Below are positions 9,108 to 18,418 of a DNA stretch of 64,000 nucleotides, one piece after another. The translations under genes were made by a program, and so were the position numbers. Where the stretch lies: positions 1-64,000 of the forward strand of contig CALWSR010000012.1 of NCBI GenBank assembly GCA_944384265.1, written 5' to 3'. Positions within the stretch are counted from its first letter, which is position 1. Each line of letters begins with the position of its first letter. The notes under the pieces are model-generated. The model saw only the letters and a program-made list of their open reading frames with translations, was not told where the DNA came from and made no database searches. This DNA is from an uncultured Clostridia bacterium. Its GTDB lineage: Bacteria; Bacillota; Clostridia; Lachnospirales; Anaerotignaceae.

Positions 9108-9902
9108 TTATCTGAAAGAAGGCTTTGCTTTTTCCAGAAAAGCAGTCATACCAATTTCTTTGTCTTCTGTGGCAAAGCAAAGGCCCACCAAATCCTTTTC
9201 CAATTCCAAGCTGTTTTTTAAATCCATATCGGCACCTCTGTTGATTGCAATTTTTGCATATTTGATACCCACAGGGGATACCTTCAATATATCCCTCAGC
9301 ATAGCCTTTGCTGTGTCTATCAGTGCTTCCGGAGCAACCACCTTGTTGACAATGCCAAACTGCTTTGCTTCCTCTGCCTTTACCTGACGGCCTGTATAAA
9401 TCATTTCCTTTGCCAATCCGGCCCCAATGAGCCGAGGCAGTCTTTGTGTGCCGCCAAAGCAGGGCATAATACCCAGTGTTACCTCCGGCTGTCCAAATAC
9501 GGCCTTTTCGGAGGCAATTCTGATGTCACAGCTTAATGCCAGCTCACAGCCGCCGCCCAGTGCAAAGCCGTTTACTGCGGCAATCACAGGCTTATCCAAT
9601 GCTTCGATTTTGTTGAAGGTATCCTGTGCATAGCCGGCATAGGCTCTGCCTTCCTCGCTTTTGTAGGGCTTCATTTGTACAATATCTGCACCGGCCACAA
9701 AGCCCCTGCCTTCTCCTGTGATGATGACACCGTGTACATCCTCGTCCTCGGCAATCATTTTTGCAATCTCCTGCAATTCGTCCAATGTTTGATTGTTTAA
9801 AGCATTTAATGCCTTTGGACGGTTCATGGTTACAACAAGTATATGCTCTTCTAATTCCAGCTTGATATTTTCCAGCTTTGTACTTAATTGTGCAAATTTC
9901 AT
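9108..9902 (-). CDS. Enoyl-CoA hydratase (crotonase family)
   Basis: A 264-residue soluble crotonase-fold enzyme, expected to hydrate short-chain 2-enoyl-CoA. Both catalytic glutamates of the hydratases are present: Glu120 in GGGCELALSCD and Glu140 in FGQPEVTLG. The oxyanion-hole segments FVAGADIVQ and GFALGGG are also present. The length is standard. It lies downstream of an iron-dependent alcohol dehydrogenase (gap 51 bp) and upstream of the CoA-transferase remnant, suggesting a former acyl-CoA fermentation cassette. The start at 9902 follows GGGAGG at about 6 bases. Substrate (crotonyl-CoA or another) is inferred, not shown. Confidence 0.88.
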   Translation of the reverse strand: MKFAQLSTKLENIKLELEEHILVVTMNRPKALNALNNQTLDELQEIAKMIAEDEDVHGVIITGEGRGFVAGADIVQMKPYKSEEGRAYAGYAQDTFNKIEALDKPVIAAVNGFALGGGCELALSCDIRIASEKAVFGQPEVTLGIMPCFGGTQRLPRLIGAGLAKEMIYTGRQVKAEEAKQFGIVNKVVAPEALIDTAKAMLRDILKVSPVGIKYAKIAINRGADMDLKNSLELEKDLVGLCFATEDKEIGMTAFLEKAKPSFR

Positions 9903-9953
9903 ATTTGATTCCTCCCTTTGTGATGAGAAATGATTTGTGGTCTGTATTTTTGA

Positions 9954-11108
9954 TTATTCAAAAAGAGATTGATAAATGGCAATGATTTCCTCTTTGCTTG
10001 GAGAGCGTCTTGTATTTTGAGGGCTGCCGCTGTCCAGTGCATCCTGTGCCATTTTATCCAAATGAGAGAAAAAGTCCTCTTTATCAATGCCAAATTCTGC
10101 GGGAGTTTGTATTTCCAGTTTTTTGCAAAGAGTCCCCACAGCTTCTATAAATGCTTCTGCACCTTCTTGGGCCGATATACCATCTTTGTAAATGCCGATT
10201 GCTTTTGCCAAATCACAAAATCTGTCATAGGCTCCGGAAACAGCAAAGCGCAGACATTTGTCCAAAAGCATGGCATTGGAAAGACCATGAGGAACATGAT
10301 ACAATGCGCCAATGGGACGGCTCATGCCATGGATGATGGTAACAGAGGCATTGTTAAATGCAATGCCTGCCTCCAATGCGGCAATGGCCATGTTTGTTCT
10401 GGCCTCTGTGTTGGAGCCGTTTACATAGCATTCATAAAGGCTTTCAAAAATTCTTTTTACAGCAGAAAGGGCATAGGTGTCAGACATTGCAAATGCTTTT
10501 GTGGAGGTATAGGCCTCTACTGCATGGCACAAAGCATCCAAGCCGGTGGCTGCTGTGATTTTTGCAGGTGCAGTCATGGTAAAGGTTGGGTCAATGATGG
10601 CCAGCTTAGACATCAAAACAGGACCCTTCAAAAGCATTTTGATATTTTCTTTTGTGTTATTGATGATGGTAAACTGTGTTGCCTCTGAGCCGGTGCCTGC
10701 TGTTGTGGGAATGGCACAGGTGGGAGGGATGGGCTTGGATATGACTTTTCCCATATAATCACAGATGTTGCCGCCATTTGACAAAACAGCACCGATTGCT
10801 TTCATAGAGTCAATGGGGCTGCCGCCGCCCACACCGATTAAAAAGTCGCATTTTTCATTTTTATAAATTTCAACGCCGGCGTCAATCATAGTGTCATTTG
10901 GTTCTCCGTTTATTTTGGAGTAAACAGCATATGTAATGCCTACACTGTCCAAAATGTCTGTCACTTTTTTTACATTGCCAAACTGTACCATAAAATCATC
11001 TGTCACAATCAATGCTCTTTTGCCCATGTCAGCCAAATATTCTTTGCTGAGGCTCAAAGCGTTTTCTCCTGTGATGATATAATGAGGTGTAAAAAATACA
11101 TTTGCCAT
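9954..11108 (-). CDS. Iron-containing alcohol dehydrogenase
   Basis: A 384-residue group III NAD(P)-dependent dehydrogenase. The nucleotide loop GVGGGSPIDSMKAIG and the metal-binding histidines in GLDALCHAVEAY and GALYHVPHG are visible. PTTAGTGSEAT is a family signature. The start at 11108 (MANVFFTP) gives 9-base spacing from GAAGGA. An ATG two codons upstream at 11114 is possible but too close to that site. It is first in the adh-crotonase unit. Typical substrates are ethanol, butanol or 4-hydroxybutyrate; the neighbours favour an acyl-CoA-derived fermentation step, which is inference. Confidence 0.88.
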   Translation of the reverse strand: MANVFFTPHYIITGENALSLSKEYLADMGKRALIVTDDFMVQFGNVKKVTDILDSVGITYAVYSKINGEPNDTMIDAGVEIYKNEKCDFLIGVGGGSPIDSMKAIGAVLSNGGNICDYMGKVISKPIPPTCAIPTTAGTGSEATQFTIINNTKENIKMLLKGPVLMSKLAIIDPTFTMTAPAKITAATGLDALCHAVEAYTSTKAFAMSDTYALSAVKRIFESLYECYVNGSNTEARTNMAIAALEAGIAFNNASVTIIHGMSRPIGALYHVPHGLSNAMLLDKCLRFAVSGAYDRFCDLAKAIGIYKDGISAQEGAEAFIEAVGTLCKKLEIQTPAEFGIDKEDFFSHLDKMAQDALDSGSPQNTRRSPSKEEIIAIYQSLFE

Positions 11109-11268
11109 TTTCATCAGTCCTTCTTTCAATATAATATCAATTTGTTATGGTGACGGATATCATAAATCAAATGCTTGGTTGTATTTTTGTGTCTTTGTCA
11201 CAGAGCAGCAAAACAGATGTGAAAAGGCACATAAAAGCATTTTTATTTCATATTTTAAAAAATATATA

Positions 11269-11297
11269 TTAACTATTTTGTGATATTGGTATATAAT
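11269..11297 (+). promoter_or_regulatory. Promoter of the orphan response regulator
   Basis: TTAACT (11269-11274) and TATAAT (11292-11297), 17-bp spacer, 51 bp before the start codon. Confidence 0.7.
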
Positions 11298-11347
11298 AAA
11301 AAAATAAGCAATTTTTGATGGGTTTTTGTTTTATGGGGGTGTTCTCT

Positions 11348-12076
11348 ATGTCACAAGGAAAAATACTGGTTGTAGACAATGAAATTGATATTGTACAATT
11401 ATTAAGGCTGTACCTTTCCCGTGAGGGCTTTGAAGTCATTTGGACAACAGAAAGCGAAAAGGCGTTTTCTATGGTAGAGAAAAATGAACCGGATTTGGTG
11501 CTGTTGGATGTTGTTATGCCAAAGCTAAGCGGTATAGAGGTTTGCAGACAAATCAGAGAGGTTTCTGAAGTCCCCATACTTTTTTTAAGCTGTAAGGACC
11601 AAGATACAGATAAGGTACTTGGCTTTACAATGGGAGCAGACGATTATATCACAAAGCCCTTTAGCAGAATAGAATTGGTGGCACGTGTCAAAGCACACCT
11701 GCGCAGAAAATATTCACAGCAATCCAAAGAGGATTTGTTATCCAACAAAAACCGGATTTATTTTGCCCCTCTTACCATAGACCTCAATGCAAGAACAGTA
11801 ACCATAAATGAAACAGAAATTAAGCTGACGGCAAAGGAATTTGATTTGCTTGTGCTGCTGGCAAAATATCCCAACCGTGTGTTTACCCCGCAGCAAATAT
11901 TCAACCATTTGTGGGATACCTATGGTCTGGAAGAAGATTTGCGCACCGTTATGGTACATATCAGCAATTTAAGAAAAAAATTAGAGCTTTCTGAAAATGC
12001 TGTAAAATTTATCAAAACAGTAAGGGGAGTGGGGTATAAATTTGTACCAAATGTTGCTGTAAAAAATTTGATATAG
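11348..12076 (+). CDS. OmpR/PhoB-family response regulator (orphan)
   Basis: A 242-residue two-component regulator. The receiver domain (about 4-120) has the acidic pocket at Asp10/Glu12, the phospho-acceptor Asp54 in LLDVVMP, and the conserved Lys in DDYITKPFS. A C-terminal winged helix (about 140-235) carries LTAKEFDLLVLLA and the recognition region VMVHISNLRKKLE...VRGVGYKF. The start at 11348 follows GGGGGTG at 7 bases; 11 upstream codons in frame look non-coding. No sensor kinase adjoins it. The nearest one is on the same strand at 18.7 kb, beyond the minus-strand phosphonate block. Confidence 0.9.
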   Translation: MSQGKILVVDNEIDIVQLLRLYLSREGFEVIWTTESEKAFSMVEKNEPDLVLLDVVMPKLSGIEVCRQIREVSEVPILFLSCKDQDTDKVLGFTMGADDYITKPFSRIELVARVKAHLRRKYSQQSKEDLLSNKNRIYFAPLTIDLNARTVTINETEIKLTAKEFDLLVLLAKYPNRVFTPQQIFNHLWDTYGLEEDLRTVMVHISNLRKKLELSENAVKFIKTVRGVGYKFVPNVAVKNLI

Positions 12077-12082
12077 TACACA

Positions 12083-12120
12083 AAAAGCTGCCTGTAAACA
12101 ATGAAAGGGGCAGTTTTTTT
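12083..12120 (+). terminator. Terminator of the response regulator
   Basis: CTGCC pairs with GGCAG, flanked by A- and T-rich arms, ending in seven T. Confidence 0.65.
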
Positions 12121-12167
12121 GCCGTTTGTACAGCACGGCTGCAAAGGAGCTTATTTTTTCATTGCTT

Positions 12168-12217
12168 TTAAAAAATGCCCAAGTGTTATAAAAAACTTTT
12201 TTTTACAGCACTTGGGC
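12168..12217 (-). terminator. Terminator of phnW
   Basis: GCCCAAGTG and CACTTGGGC form the stem. On the minus strand a T-run follows, about 20 bp after the phnW stop. Confidence 0.75.
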
Positions 12218-12235
12218 TGTTTTTATGCTGTGCTT

Positions 12236-13372
12236 TTATTTATACTGTACAGGAATTTGAATGTTGAATTTTTCAAGGGCTTTTCTCAGCTCTGCAAAAA
12301 ATGCTTCTATATCAGGCACATCAATGGTACCCAAGCTGCACAGTCTGAATGTGGGTAAATCAGAAACCTTTCCTGGATAAATGGTAAAGCCGTTTTCATA
12401 GAGATAGTCATGCACCTTTGTAAAGTCCCAATTTGGGTCATCTGGATATTTTACAGAAATAACCAGCCTGGACTGCATTTCTCTGGGGATGATATCTTGA
12501 AAGCCCAGCTCGTCAAGGCCCTTGTGCAGTGCCTCCCAAACTCTTTGATGTCTTGCCCATTTTGCTTCCTCTCCAACCTCCCAATATTCTTTTATGGCCT
12601 GTTTTGTGGCATAAATGGTCTGTACAGGAGGGGTAAAATGCATTTCTCCCTTATCTCTGATAAAGCTGTACTGCTGATAAAGATTTGTGTAATAGGAACG
12701 CTTTGGATAATCCTTAGACGCCTCTAATATGGCTGTTTTGCCAATCACATAGGACAGACCTGTCATAGACATCAAGCCCTTTTGTGCAGAAGCCATTACA
12801 AAGTCCAGATTGTCTTTTTCCATGTCAATGGGAATCATAGCATATGTAGATGTGGTGTCTACAATCATGGTACAGTTGTATTTGTGAGCCATTGCACCAA
12901 TTTCTCGGATGGGATTTAACACACCTGTGCCTGTTTCATGGTGGCAGCAGTATACAACGGCAATGTCTTTATCCGCCTTGAGTGCTTCCTCTGCCTTTGC
13001 AACATCAATGGGGCGGTCAATGGGCAGCTCCAGATTGATGTGGTCCATGCCATAATATTGGCAAACCTCAGCACCACGGCCGCTGTAAGCACCGTTATTT
13101 AATATCAATATTTTTTTGTTGGCGGGTACCAATGAGCTGATGGTTGCATCAATGTTTACAGTACCGGAGCCTGTGAAAAGAACTGCTGTATATTTATCTA
13201 AATCGCCATGTACAATTTTTACAAGGTCCTCTCCCATATCCTTCATAATTTGAGCAAATTCCTTTTCTCTGGGACAAATGTCTGGTACAACCTGAGCATA
13301 TTTTACAGTGTCAGTGGTTGTAGCTGGTCCTGGGTTTAATAATATGTTTCTTTTTACTTTTGGATATTCCAT
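12236..13372 (-). CDS. phnW: 2-aminoethylphosphonate-pyruvate transaminase
   Basis: A 378-residue fold-type I PLP enzyme that converts 2-aminoethylphosphonate and pyruvate to phosphonoacetaldehyde and alanine. The start is MEYPKVKRNILLNPGPATTT, where LNPGPA is typical of the family. LFTGSGT binds phosphate, Asp172 in VDTTST supports the pyridine ring, and Lys198 in ASAQKGLMS is the Schiff-base lysine. The length matches PhnW. It is the last gene of phnX-transporter-phnW, whose product is the next enzyme's substrate, so the context strongly supports the call. The related alanine-glyoxylate transaminases share the fold and are the main alternative. Confidence 0.88.
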   Translation of the reverse strand: MEYPKVKRNILLNPGPATTTDTVKYAQVVPDICPREKEFAQIMKDMGEDLVKIVHGDLDKYTAVLFTGSGTVNIDATISSLVPANKKILILNNGAYSGRGAEVCQYYGMDHINLELPIDRPIDVAKAEEALKADKDIAVVYCCHHETGTGVLNPIREIGAMAHKYNCTMIVDTTSTYAMIPIDMEKDNLDFVMASAQKGLMSMTGLSYVIGKTAILEASKDYPKRSYYTNLYQQYSFIRDKGEMHFTPPVQTIYATKQAIKEYWEVGEEAKWARHQRVWEALHKGLDELGFQDIIPREMQSRLVISVKYPDDPNWDFTKVHDYLYENGFTIYPGKVSDLPTFRLCSLGTIDVPDIEAFFAELRKALEKFNIQIPVQYK

Positions 13373-13511
13373 AATGTTTGCCTCCTTTTTTTACATCCCT
13401 TTTGAAATTCCATACTGTATAAATCATACCGTTATGGCTAAAACAGATTTGTTCCTCTGCAAATCTGCCGTAAACATATAAAAATGACACAATTTCCCTA
13501 ACTGCTATAAA

Positions 13512-14864
13512 TTATTCGGACAGATTTTGCTCGGTGTCTGCGGATTTTTTGCTGTTGAGTCCCAAGCCTGCAATGATGGCTAAAACGGCAACGAATATAC
13601 AAACACCGCCTACTGTGACAAATAATATATTCCAATTTCCCCCTGCAATGGCAGAGCCAAAGAATATGGCCTGTATGGATGCACCCATGTATGCTGCCCA
13701 ATCTAATATACCTGTTGCAGTGCCGGAAAAGACACGTCCGCCGATATCCGCTGCAAATGCCCACAAAACCCCGTGTATTCCATAAACAAAAAATCCTGCA
13801 ACAAACAATAAAACGCTGGCGCCCACTCCAGGGCCTACATGAGGGAAGAAAAATACAGTGGCACCTGCTCCTATGGCGCATACGATGATGGCAGGCAATC
13901 TGTTGTTTGGACAAAACTTGTCTGTAATGGTTGCCACGCTCAGCGTACCAAATGCCATGCCAAGAGGCAGCAGTACGGTACCCAAAATGCCCGCTTCTAC
14001 ATCTACATGGAACACTTCATTGTAATAAGTGGGAATCCATGTCAAAAGACCATATCTGCAAAGGCTGGCGCCTGCGGCAATCAAAAGCCAAATGTCAAAT
14101 CTCCACATTTTAAACAAATGAATATAAGGATATAATTTTCCTTTTGCTTTCAGCACTTCCCGCAGCTCTGCCTCTTGCTTTGCTTTTTCTTTATCCTCCT
14201 CTTCATATTCTTGAAGACCGATATCGCTGGGTTTTTCTTTTACCAATAAACCATATACAACAGCAAGTATGACAACAATGATGATGGGGAATATAAATGC
14301 AGCTCTCCAGCCCATATTTGGTGCCAATGAAAAAGAAATGGCCACCGCAAACCAACAGGCAACCTGACCAAAGCCTGAAAAGGCATCTGCAAAGCCGTTG
14401 GCAAAGCCTCTTGTTTTACCGGGCCACCATCTTGTCAGCAAAGCAACGCCGGGGGACCATGCCATGGACTGAAAATAGCCGTTTAACCCCCAAAGTATGG
14501 CAATGATGATAAGAGAGGATTGAAAGCTGATGAAAACATTGGCCGCAGCAGACAAAAATACTGCTGCAATGACAAAACGGTTTACCCCAAAAACCTCTCC
14601 CAAACGTCCGTTAAATAAATGCCCCACGCCATATGTCCAAAAAAAGATGGCAGACAATATACCCAAATCTGCTGTGGTCCAGCTGGTTTGCTGTACCATA
14701 TATGGAATGGCAAGACCCAAATTTAATCTGCCGCAATACAAAAAACAGTAGAGTATAGAAAAACAAAAAAGCACTTTCCAAGCATTTTTACGAAACCTTT
14801 TATATTCTTCTATGGTATATCCCAATGTTTTTGCTTCAAAATCCAGCCGTTGCTGTTTATCCAT
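13512..14864 (-). CDS. OPA-family MFS transporter, probable phosphonate importer
   Basis: A 450-residue major facilitator of the organophosphate:phosphate antiporter (GlpT/UhpT) type with about 12 membrane helices. The first loop motif GRLNLGLAIPYM, the RWWPGKTRGFANG loop and the long cytoplasmic linker after helix 6 (residues ~205-240, rich in Lys and Glu) are typical. It lies between phnX and phnW with short gaps, which makes 2-aminoethylphosphonate or a related phosphonate the likely substrate (inference). A paralogue, coupled to a NADAR gene, is encoded 1.7 kb upstream. Confidence 0.85.
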   Translation of the reverse strand: MDKQQRLDFEAKTLGYTIEEYKRFRKNAWKVLFCFSILYCFLYCGRLNLGLAIPYMVQQTSWTTADLGILSAIFFWTYGVGHLFNGRLGEVFGVNRFVIAAVFLSAAANVFISFQSSLIIIAILWGLNGYFQSMAWSPGVALLTRWWPGKTRGFANGFADAFSGFGQVACWFAVAISFSLAPNMGWRAAFIFPIIIVVILAVVYGLLVKEKPSDIGLQEYEEEDKEKAKQEAELREVLKAKGKLYPYIHLFKMWRFDIWLLIAAGASLCRYGLLTWIPTYYNEVFHVDVEAGILGTVLLPLGMAFGTLSVATITDKFCPNNRLPAIIVCAIGAGATVFFFPHVGPGVGASVLLFVAGFFVYGIHGVLWAFAADIGGRVFSGTATGILDWAAYMGASIQAIFFGSAIAGGNWNILFVTVGGVCIFVAVLAIIAGLGLNSKKSADTEQNLSE

Positions 14865-15024
14865 ATTTTCTCACTTCCTTTTATATATTACATTGCCTCT
14901 ACCTCCATTTGATTTCAAAATGATACTTTTATCTGTATAAAAAGCAGAAACACTCTGAACCCATGTTTGTTCAAAGTGTTTTTGCAACATCGATTCCTTC
15001 ACAGAATCAGATTCAATTTTTCAA

Positions 15025-15870
15025 TTAAATGGTTTCGATGATACCCTGTCCTGGTCTTTCGCCTCTTCTTAATCTTGGCTCAATTTGTCCAAATATGATT
15101 TCCGGAACATAGGATACGTCTGGTACTAAGAAGTCTGGCTTAGAAGCTGCCAATTCGTCATATGTATTGGAGCCGGAAGCATACAAACCAATTGTCCATG
15201 CACCGGCGTTGTTGCCGCATTTCATACCGGCTGCGGTATCGTCGATTTTTACAACGGATTCTACTGGGATAGGCTTTTGTGTCAATTTCCAAGCAGATAA
15301 CATACAGTCAAATACCATAAAAGGAGCAGGTCTGCCGGGAACCTTTTCTGCATTTGTTACAACATCAAATTTTAAGCCGTATTGTTCTTCCAAAACCTTG
15401 TTCAATGCCAAAGAGTCTTCTTCATAATATCCTGTGTCACAGCCAACCAGTATGCCTGCTTTTCTCAATTCAGCAATACATTCCAATGCACCGGGAATAG
15501 GCTTTGCCAAATCTTCATCCACAATATATTTGCTCATCAAAGGTCTGAAAGCTGCCAATACATCGTCAAAGTCTTTTTCGTTCCAGTCTCTGCCATATTT
15601 TTCACGCCATTGAGAGCTGATTTCTGGAAGGTCAAGGAGCATTCTCAGGTGAGTTGGCTTGAAGTTGCCCATAGGCTTTCTGATAGTAGCCCAGTCACAT
15701 TCGATGCCAAATTGTTGCAGTGCTTCATAGAAAGGAACCACAGGAGCCTTACAGCCTCTTAAGTCGTCCAATGCCCATCTGTGTCTTAAGTCGCAGGGAC
15801 CGTCACAGAAAGTACCTGCTGTGTCAAGAACCGCTAATTCAATTTTACCTGTGTATCTTCTGTTGTACAT
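15025..15870 (-). CDS. phnX: Phosphonoacetaldehyde hydrolase
   Basis: A 281-residue HAD-superfamily enzyme that cleaves the C-P bond of phosphonoacetaldehyde to acetaldehyde and phosphate. The nucleophile Asp16 lies in VLDTAGTFCDG. The distinctive Schiff-base lysine of this family is Lys65 in IRKPMGNFKPTHLRML. The third HAD block KIDDTAAGMKCGNNAG carries the Mg-binding aspartates. The protein is slightly longer than characterised homologues. AGGAGGC precedes the start. It is first in the phosphonate operon and preceded by a perfect 18-bp palindrome in the promoter region. Confidence 0.9.
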   Translation of the reverse strand: MYNRRYTGKIELAVLDTAGTFCDGPCDLRHRWALDDLRGCKAPVVPFYEALQQFGIECDWATIRKPMGNFKPTHLRMLLDLPEISSQWREKYGRDWNEKDFDDVLAAFRPLMSKYIVDEDLAKPIPGALECIAELRKAGILVGCDTGYYEEDSLALNKVLEEQYGLKFDVVTNAEKVPGRPAPFMVFDCMLSAWKLTQKPIPVESVVKIDDTAAGMKCGNNAGAWTIGLYASGSNTYDELAASKPDFLVPDVSYVPEIIFGQIEPRLRRGERPGQGIIETI

Positions 15871-15932
15871 AATATCTGCCTCCTTTGATTTGTTTGTGTT
15901 TTGTTGTTTAACTTGTAATCATTGTATAACAC

Positions 15933-15950
15933 TATTTTAAAGTTAAAATA
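15933..15950. promoter_or_regulatory. Operator-like palindrome upstream of phnX
   Basis: TATTTTAA-AG-TTAAAATA is a perfect inverted repeat 63 bp upstream of phnX, next to a TATACA-type -10 on the minus strand. A related block TAAAGTTATTTTAAAG lies at about 15971-15986. Paired sites at a promoter suggest a repressor or activator of the phosphonate operon. Confidence 0.55.
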
Positions 15951-15989
15951 AAGGGAATCTATAATTTTGCTAAAGTTATTTTAAAGATT

Positions 15990-16534
15990 TGTTAAAGAAG
16001 GGGGTGTTTTTGCACAAAAAAAGAAGCAAAAAATGTCTTTTTTAAGAAATATTTTTGCTTTTTTATATTTTTATACTTTTTTTGTGCTTCAATATAGATA
16101 AGTAATGTGTTGTTTTTACTTTTGTATTTATATTTTTTGCCAAGGGATGGAAAGCGCTTATGATAGGAAGTAAATAAAAGGTGTATGGAAAGGGCTGTTT
16201 TGGATAGGAAGCTATATTTCAATGGGGAAAATGCCCTGCTTTGGGATTTATCAAAGTGATGCTGTGAGAAAGGGCAGTACAAGAAAAGGTGCAGCTTTTG
16301 ATATGAGAAATGTAATTTAATGGAGGTTGTGGTACAAAGGAGATTTTATTTGAACTCCCTTTTGCCGGTGAAATGGCAGTGGCAAAAGGGGAGTCTTGCA
16401 GAAGCTTATATATTTCAAATTTTTGTATTGAGATTTCTTTTTATTGGGGAATGCTCTGGGAGGATGGTGCAGAGAAAAAAGGGAAGCTTTGTTATAAAGC
16501 TTATACATTTTGTACCATTATAAAGCCAACAGCT
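15990..16534. other. Gene-free spacer
   Basis: About 540 bp between the phosphonate operon's control region and the second transporter. It is AT-rich with short spurious open frames on both strands. I see no gene or clear terminator. Confidence 0.45.
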
Positions 16535-17833
16535 TCATTCCATTTCAATTTCTATATTGGTATCCTTTTCACTGGCGATAATGCCCAAGCCCACAATGGC
16601 AAAGCAAATAAGCTCCATCAGCACAAATATGGAAAACCAGCTTTTCCATTGCTGTAATATAAACCGAAACAAAAACTCCTGCAAAAATGTGCCTAAATAA
16701 GCAAAGCCATTTAATACACCGGCAATGGTTGCGCTGTATATTCGTCCCCCTCTGTCCATGGTATAAATCCATATAATGCCATTGATGCCAAATAGAAAAA
16801 ATCCTGTAAAAAAAATGCCGCTTAAGACAATGCCAATGGAGGGCATCATGGGAAATATGACAATCAATGTGCCGCAGAGGGCAGCACAGAGTATGACAAC
16901 AATGCCTTTGTTTCTGCTGAATTTTGTGCCTGCAATGTAAGTGAGAATCCATGTGCCAAATGCCATGCCCAAGGGCAGCACAATGTTTGAAAACCGTTCA
17001 TCTATTATAGGAATCAAATCCATGGCGGCATAATATCGAGGCACCCACTCCAGCAGTCCATAGCGGCAGGTGCTTGACAAAAATGCAATGCCGCACCAGC
17101 ACCACATTTTTTTCCCTCTGAAAAAAAATGCCCAAGGACTTTTTCTTTTTAATTTAATTTGCTGATAAAGATATGCCTCTCTGCCTGCAATGATTTCATT
17201 GTCCTCGGTATAATGGGAAAGCCCTGCTTTTTGAGGATGGTCGGAAGCAATCAAAAAGAAAAAAAGCAATAATGTGCATATAATCAATATAAAGGAATAA
17301 TTTTTTTGTATGACTGCTCTGTCATGGGATGTCAGTAAAATCATACCCGGCAAAAAAAATGCGGGAATATGGGCAATGCCTGAAAAAAAGTTGAGAATGC
17401 CTCCGCTCAGAGGCCTTTGGGCGCTTTTCCACCACATTGCCACCAGTTGTATGCCGCTTACCCATATCATAGACTGAAAAAAGCCGTTTAGGACAGAAAG
17501 AAATATAAGACCTCTCCATGAATTGACAAAAACCAGTAAAATATTGGTCAAAAAGGAAACCCCTGTTCCCAATAATATCAATATAATGGGGCGGTGCAGC
17601 ATATCTGCCCATCTGCCTGTAAAAACACTGCCTATGGCATAGGAAAGCATAACAGCACTGTAAACATATCCTTCAATATCCTCTGCAATGCCAAGGGACT
17701 GCTCAATGGTTTCTATGTGATAGAGCATGGCAAATCTTCCATAATAAACAGTGGTATAGACAATGGCAAACAGTAAAAATGTCACCCATTTTTGTATGGT
17801 ATATTGTTGGTTTTCTAATTGCTTTTGACTCAT
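16535..17833 (-). CDS. OPA-family MFS transporter (paralogue)
   Basis: A 432-residue, 12-helix major facilitator related to the phosphonate-operon transporter. Shared signatures include VYYGRFAM after helix 1, CRYGLLEWVPRYY, and LPLGMAFGT. The start at 17833 overlaps the stop of the NADAR gene by four bases (ATGA), so the two are translationally coupled. The substrate is unknown; phosphorylated or phosphonate compounds are likely from the family. Nothing suggests damage. Confidence 0.82.
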   Translation of the reverse strand: MSQKQLENQQYTIQKWVTFLLFAIVYTTVYYGRFAMLYHIETIEQSLGIAEDIEGYVYSAVMLSYAIGSVFTGRWADMLHRPIILILLGTGVSFLTNILLVFVNSWRGLIFLSVLNGFFQSMIWVSGIQLVAMWWKSAQRPLSGGILNFFSGIAHIPAFFLPGMILLTSHDRAVIQKNYSFILIICTLLLFFFLIASDHPQKAGLSHYTEDNEIIAGREAYLYQQIKLKRKSPWAFFFRGKKMWCWCGIAFLSSTCRYGLLEWVPRYYAAMDLIPIIDERFSNIVLPLGMAFGTWILTYIAGTKFSRNKGIVVILCAALCGTLIVIFPMMPSIGIVLSGIFFTGFFLFGINGIIWIYTMDRGGRIYSATIAGVLNGFAYLGTFLQEFLFRFILQQWKSWFSIFVLMELICFAIVGLGIIASEKDTNIEIEME

Positions 17834-18396
17834 AATGCTTCTCCAATGCTATTTTTTATCCTATCTCTTACCTCCATCAGACAAAAGCCCAGAAGATTTT
17901 CTCCCTGCCATGTATGAGGATTTTTTATATCCATTGCCTGCTCTGCCCGGCCTATGCCCCATATGGTATCCATAGGACTGGCCTCTGCCAATATTTGATT
18001 TTGTGTTTGTATCAAAAACTGTCCCAATGGCTTGTTTTGGGAAAACTTGGCCACATTTGCCTGGATGACAATATCTGTTTTGCGGCTGTCCCATATTAGG
18101 GCGTCAAAATTTTTGATTTTTCTGCCCAATGACTTATATTCGCTGGGAGAGGAGGCCTGTTGTATTTTTTCAAATATTTCTCTGTCTTCAAACAAAAGTG
18201 CTTTTTGGGCCATCATATATTGCTCTGCCGTATGATACAATATGCCATCGATTGTAAAGCGGCAGTGATACCACTGGCTAAGACAGCTTTTGGTGATATT
18301 GTGATTTTTATTGGAGCGATGCCCCCAAAAAAAGAGATACTGCAAATGCGTATTGGCATCATATTGCTTTAAAAGCCAATTCATATCATATTTCAT
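17830..18396 (-). CDS. NADAR-family protein (YbiA-like)
   Basis: A 188-residue soluble protein of the NADAR fold. Typical features are FFWGH near the N-terminus, the HTAEQYMMAQKALLF block, SPSEYKSLGRKIKNFD, and the C-terminal IWGIGRAEQAMDIKNPHTWQGENLLG. Characterised members hydrolyse N-glycosidic bonds of riboflavin-pathway intermediates or remove ADP-ribose from nucleobases; which applies here is unknown. It is translationally coupled to a GlpT-like transporter, an unusual partner. GGAGG precedes the start. A truncated copy of the dispersed repeat lies 22 bp upstream of the start codon. Confidence 0.82.
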   Translation of the reverse strand: MKYDMNWLLKQYDANTHLQYLFFWGHRSNKNHNITKSCLSQWYHCRFTIDGILYHTAEQYMMAQKALLFEDREIFEKIQQASSPSEYKSLGRKIKNFDALIWDSRKTDIVIQANVAKFSQNKPLGQFLIQTQNQILAEASPMDTIWGIGRAEQAMDIKNPHTWQGENLLGFCLMEVRDRIKNSIGEAL

Positions 18397-18418
18397 AGCT
18401 GGTGTTCCTCCTTTGCAG

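Noticed and set aside
12077..18396. C-P lyase pathway for phosphonates
   Set aside because: No phnG-M genes are present; only the PhnW/PhnX hydrolytic route is encoded.
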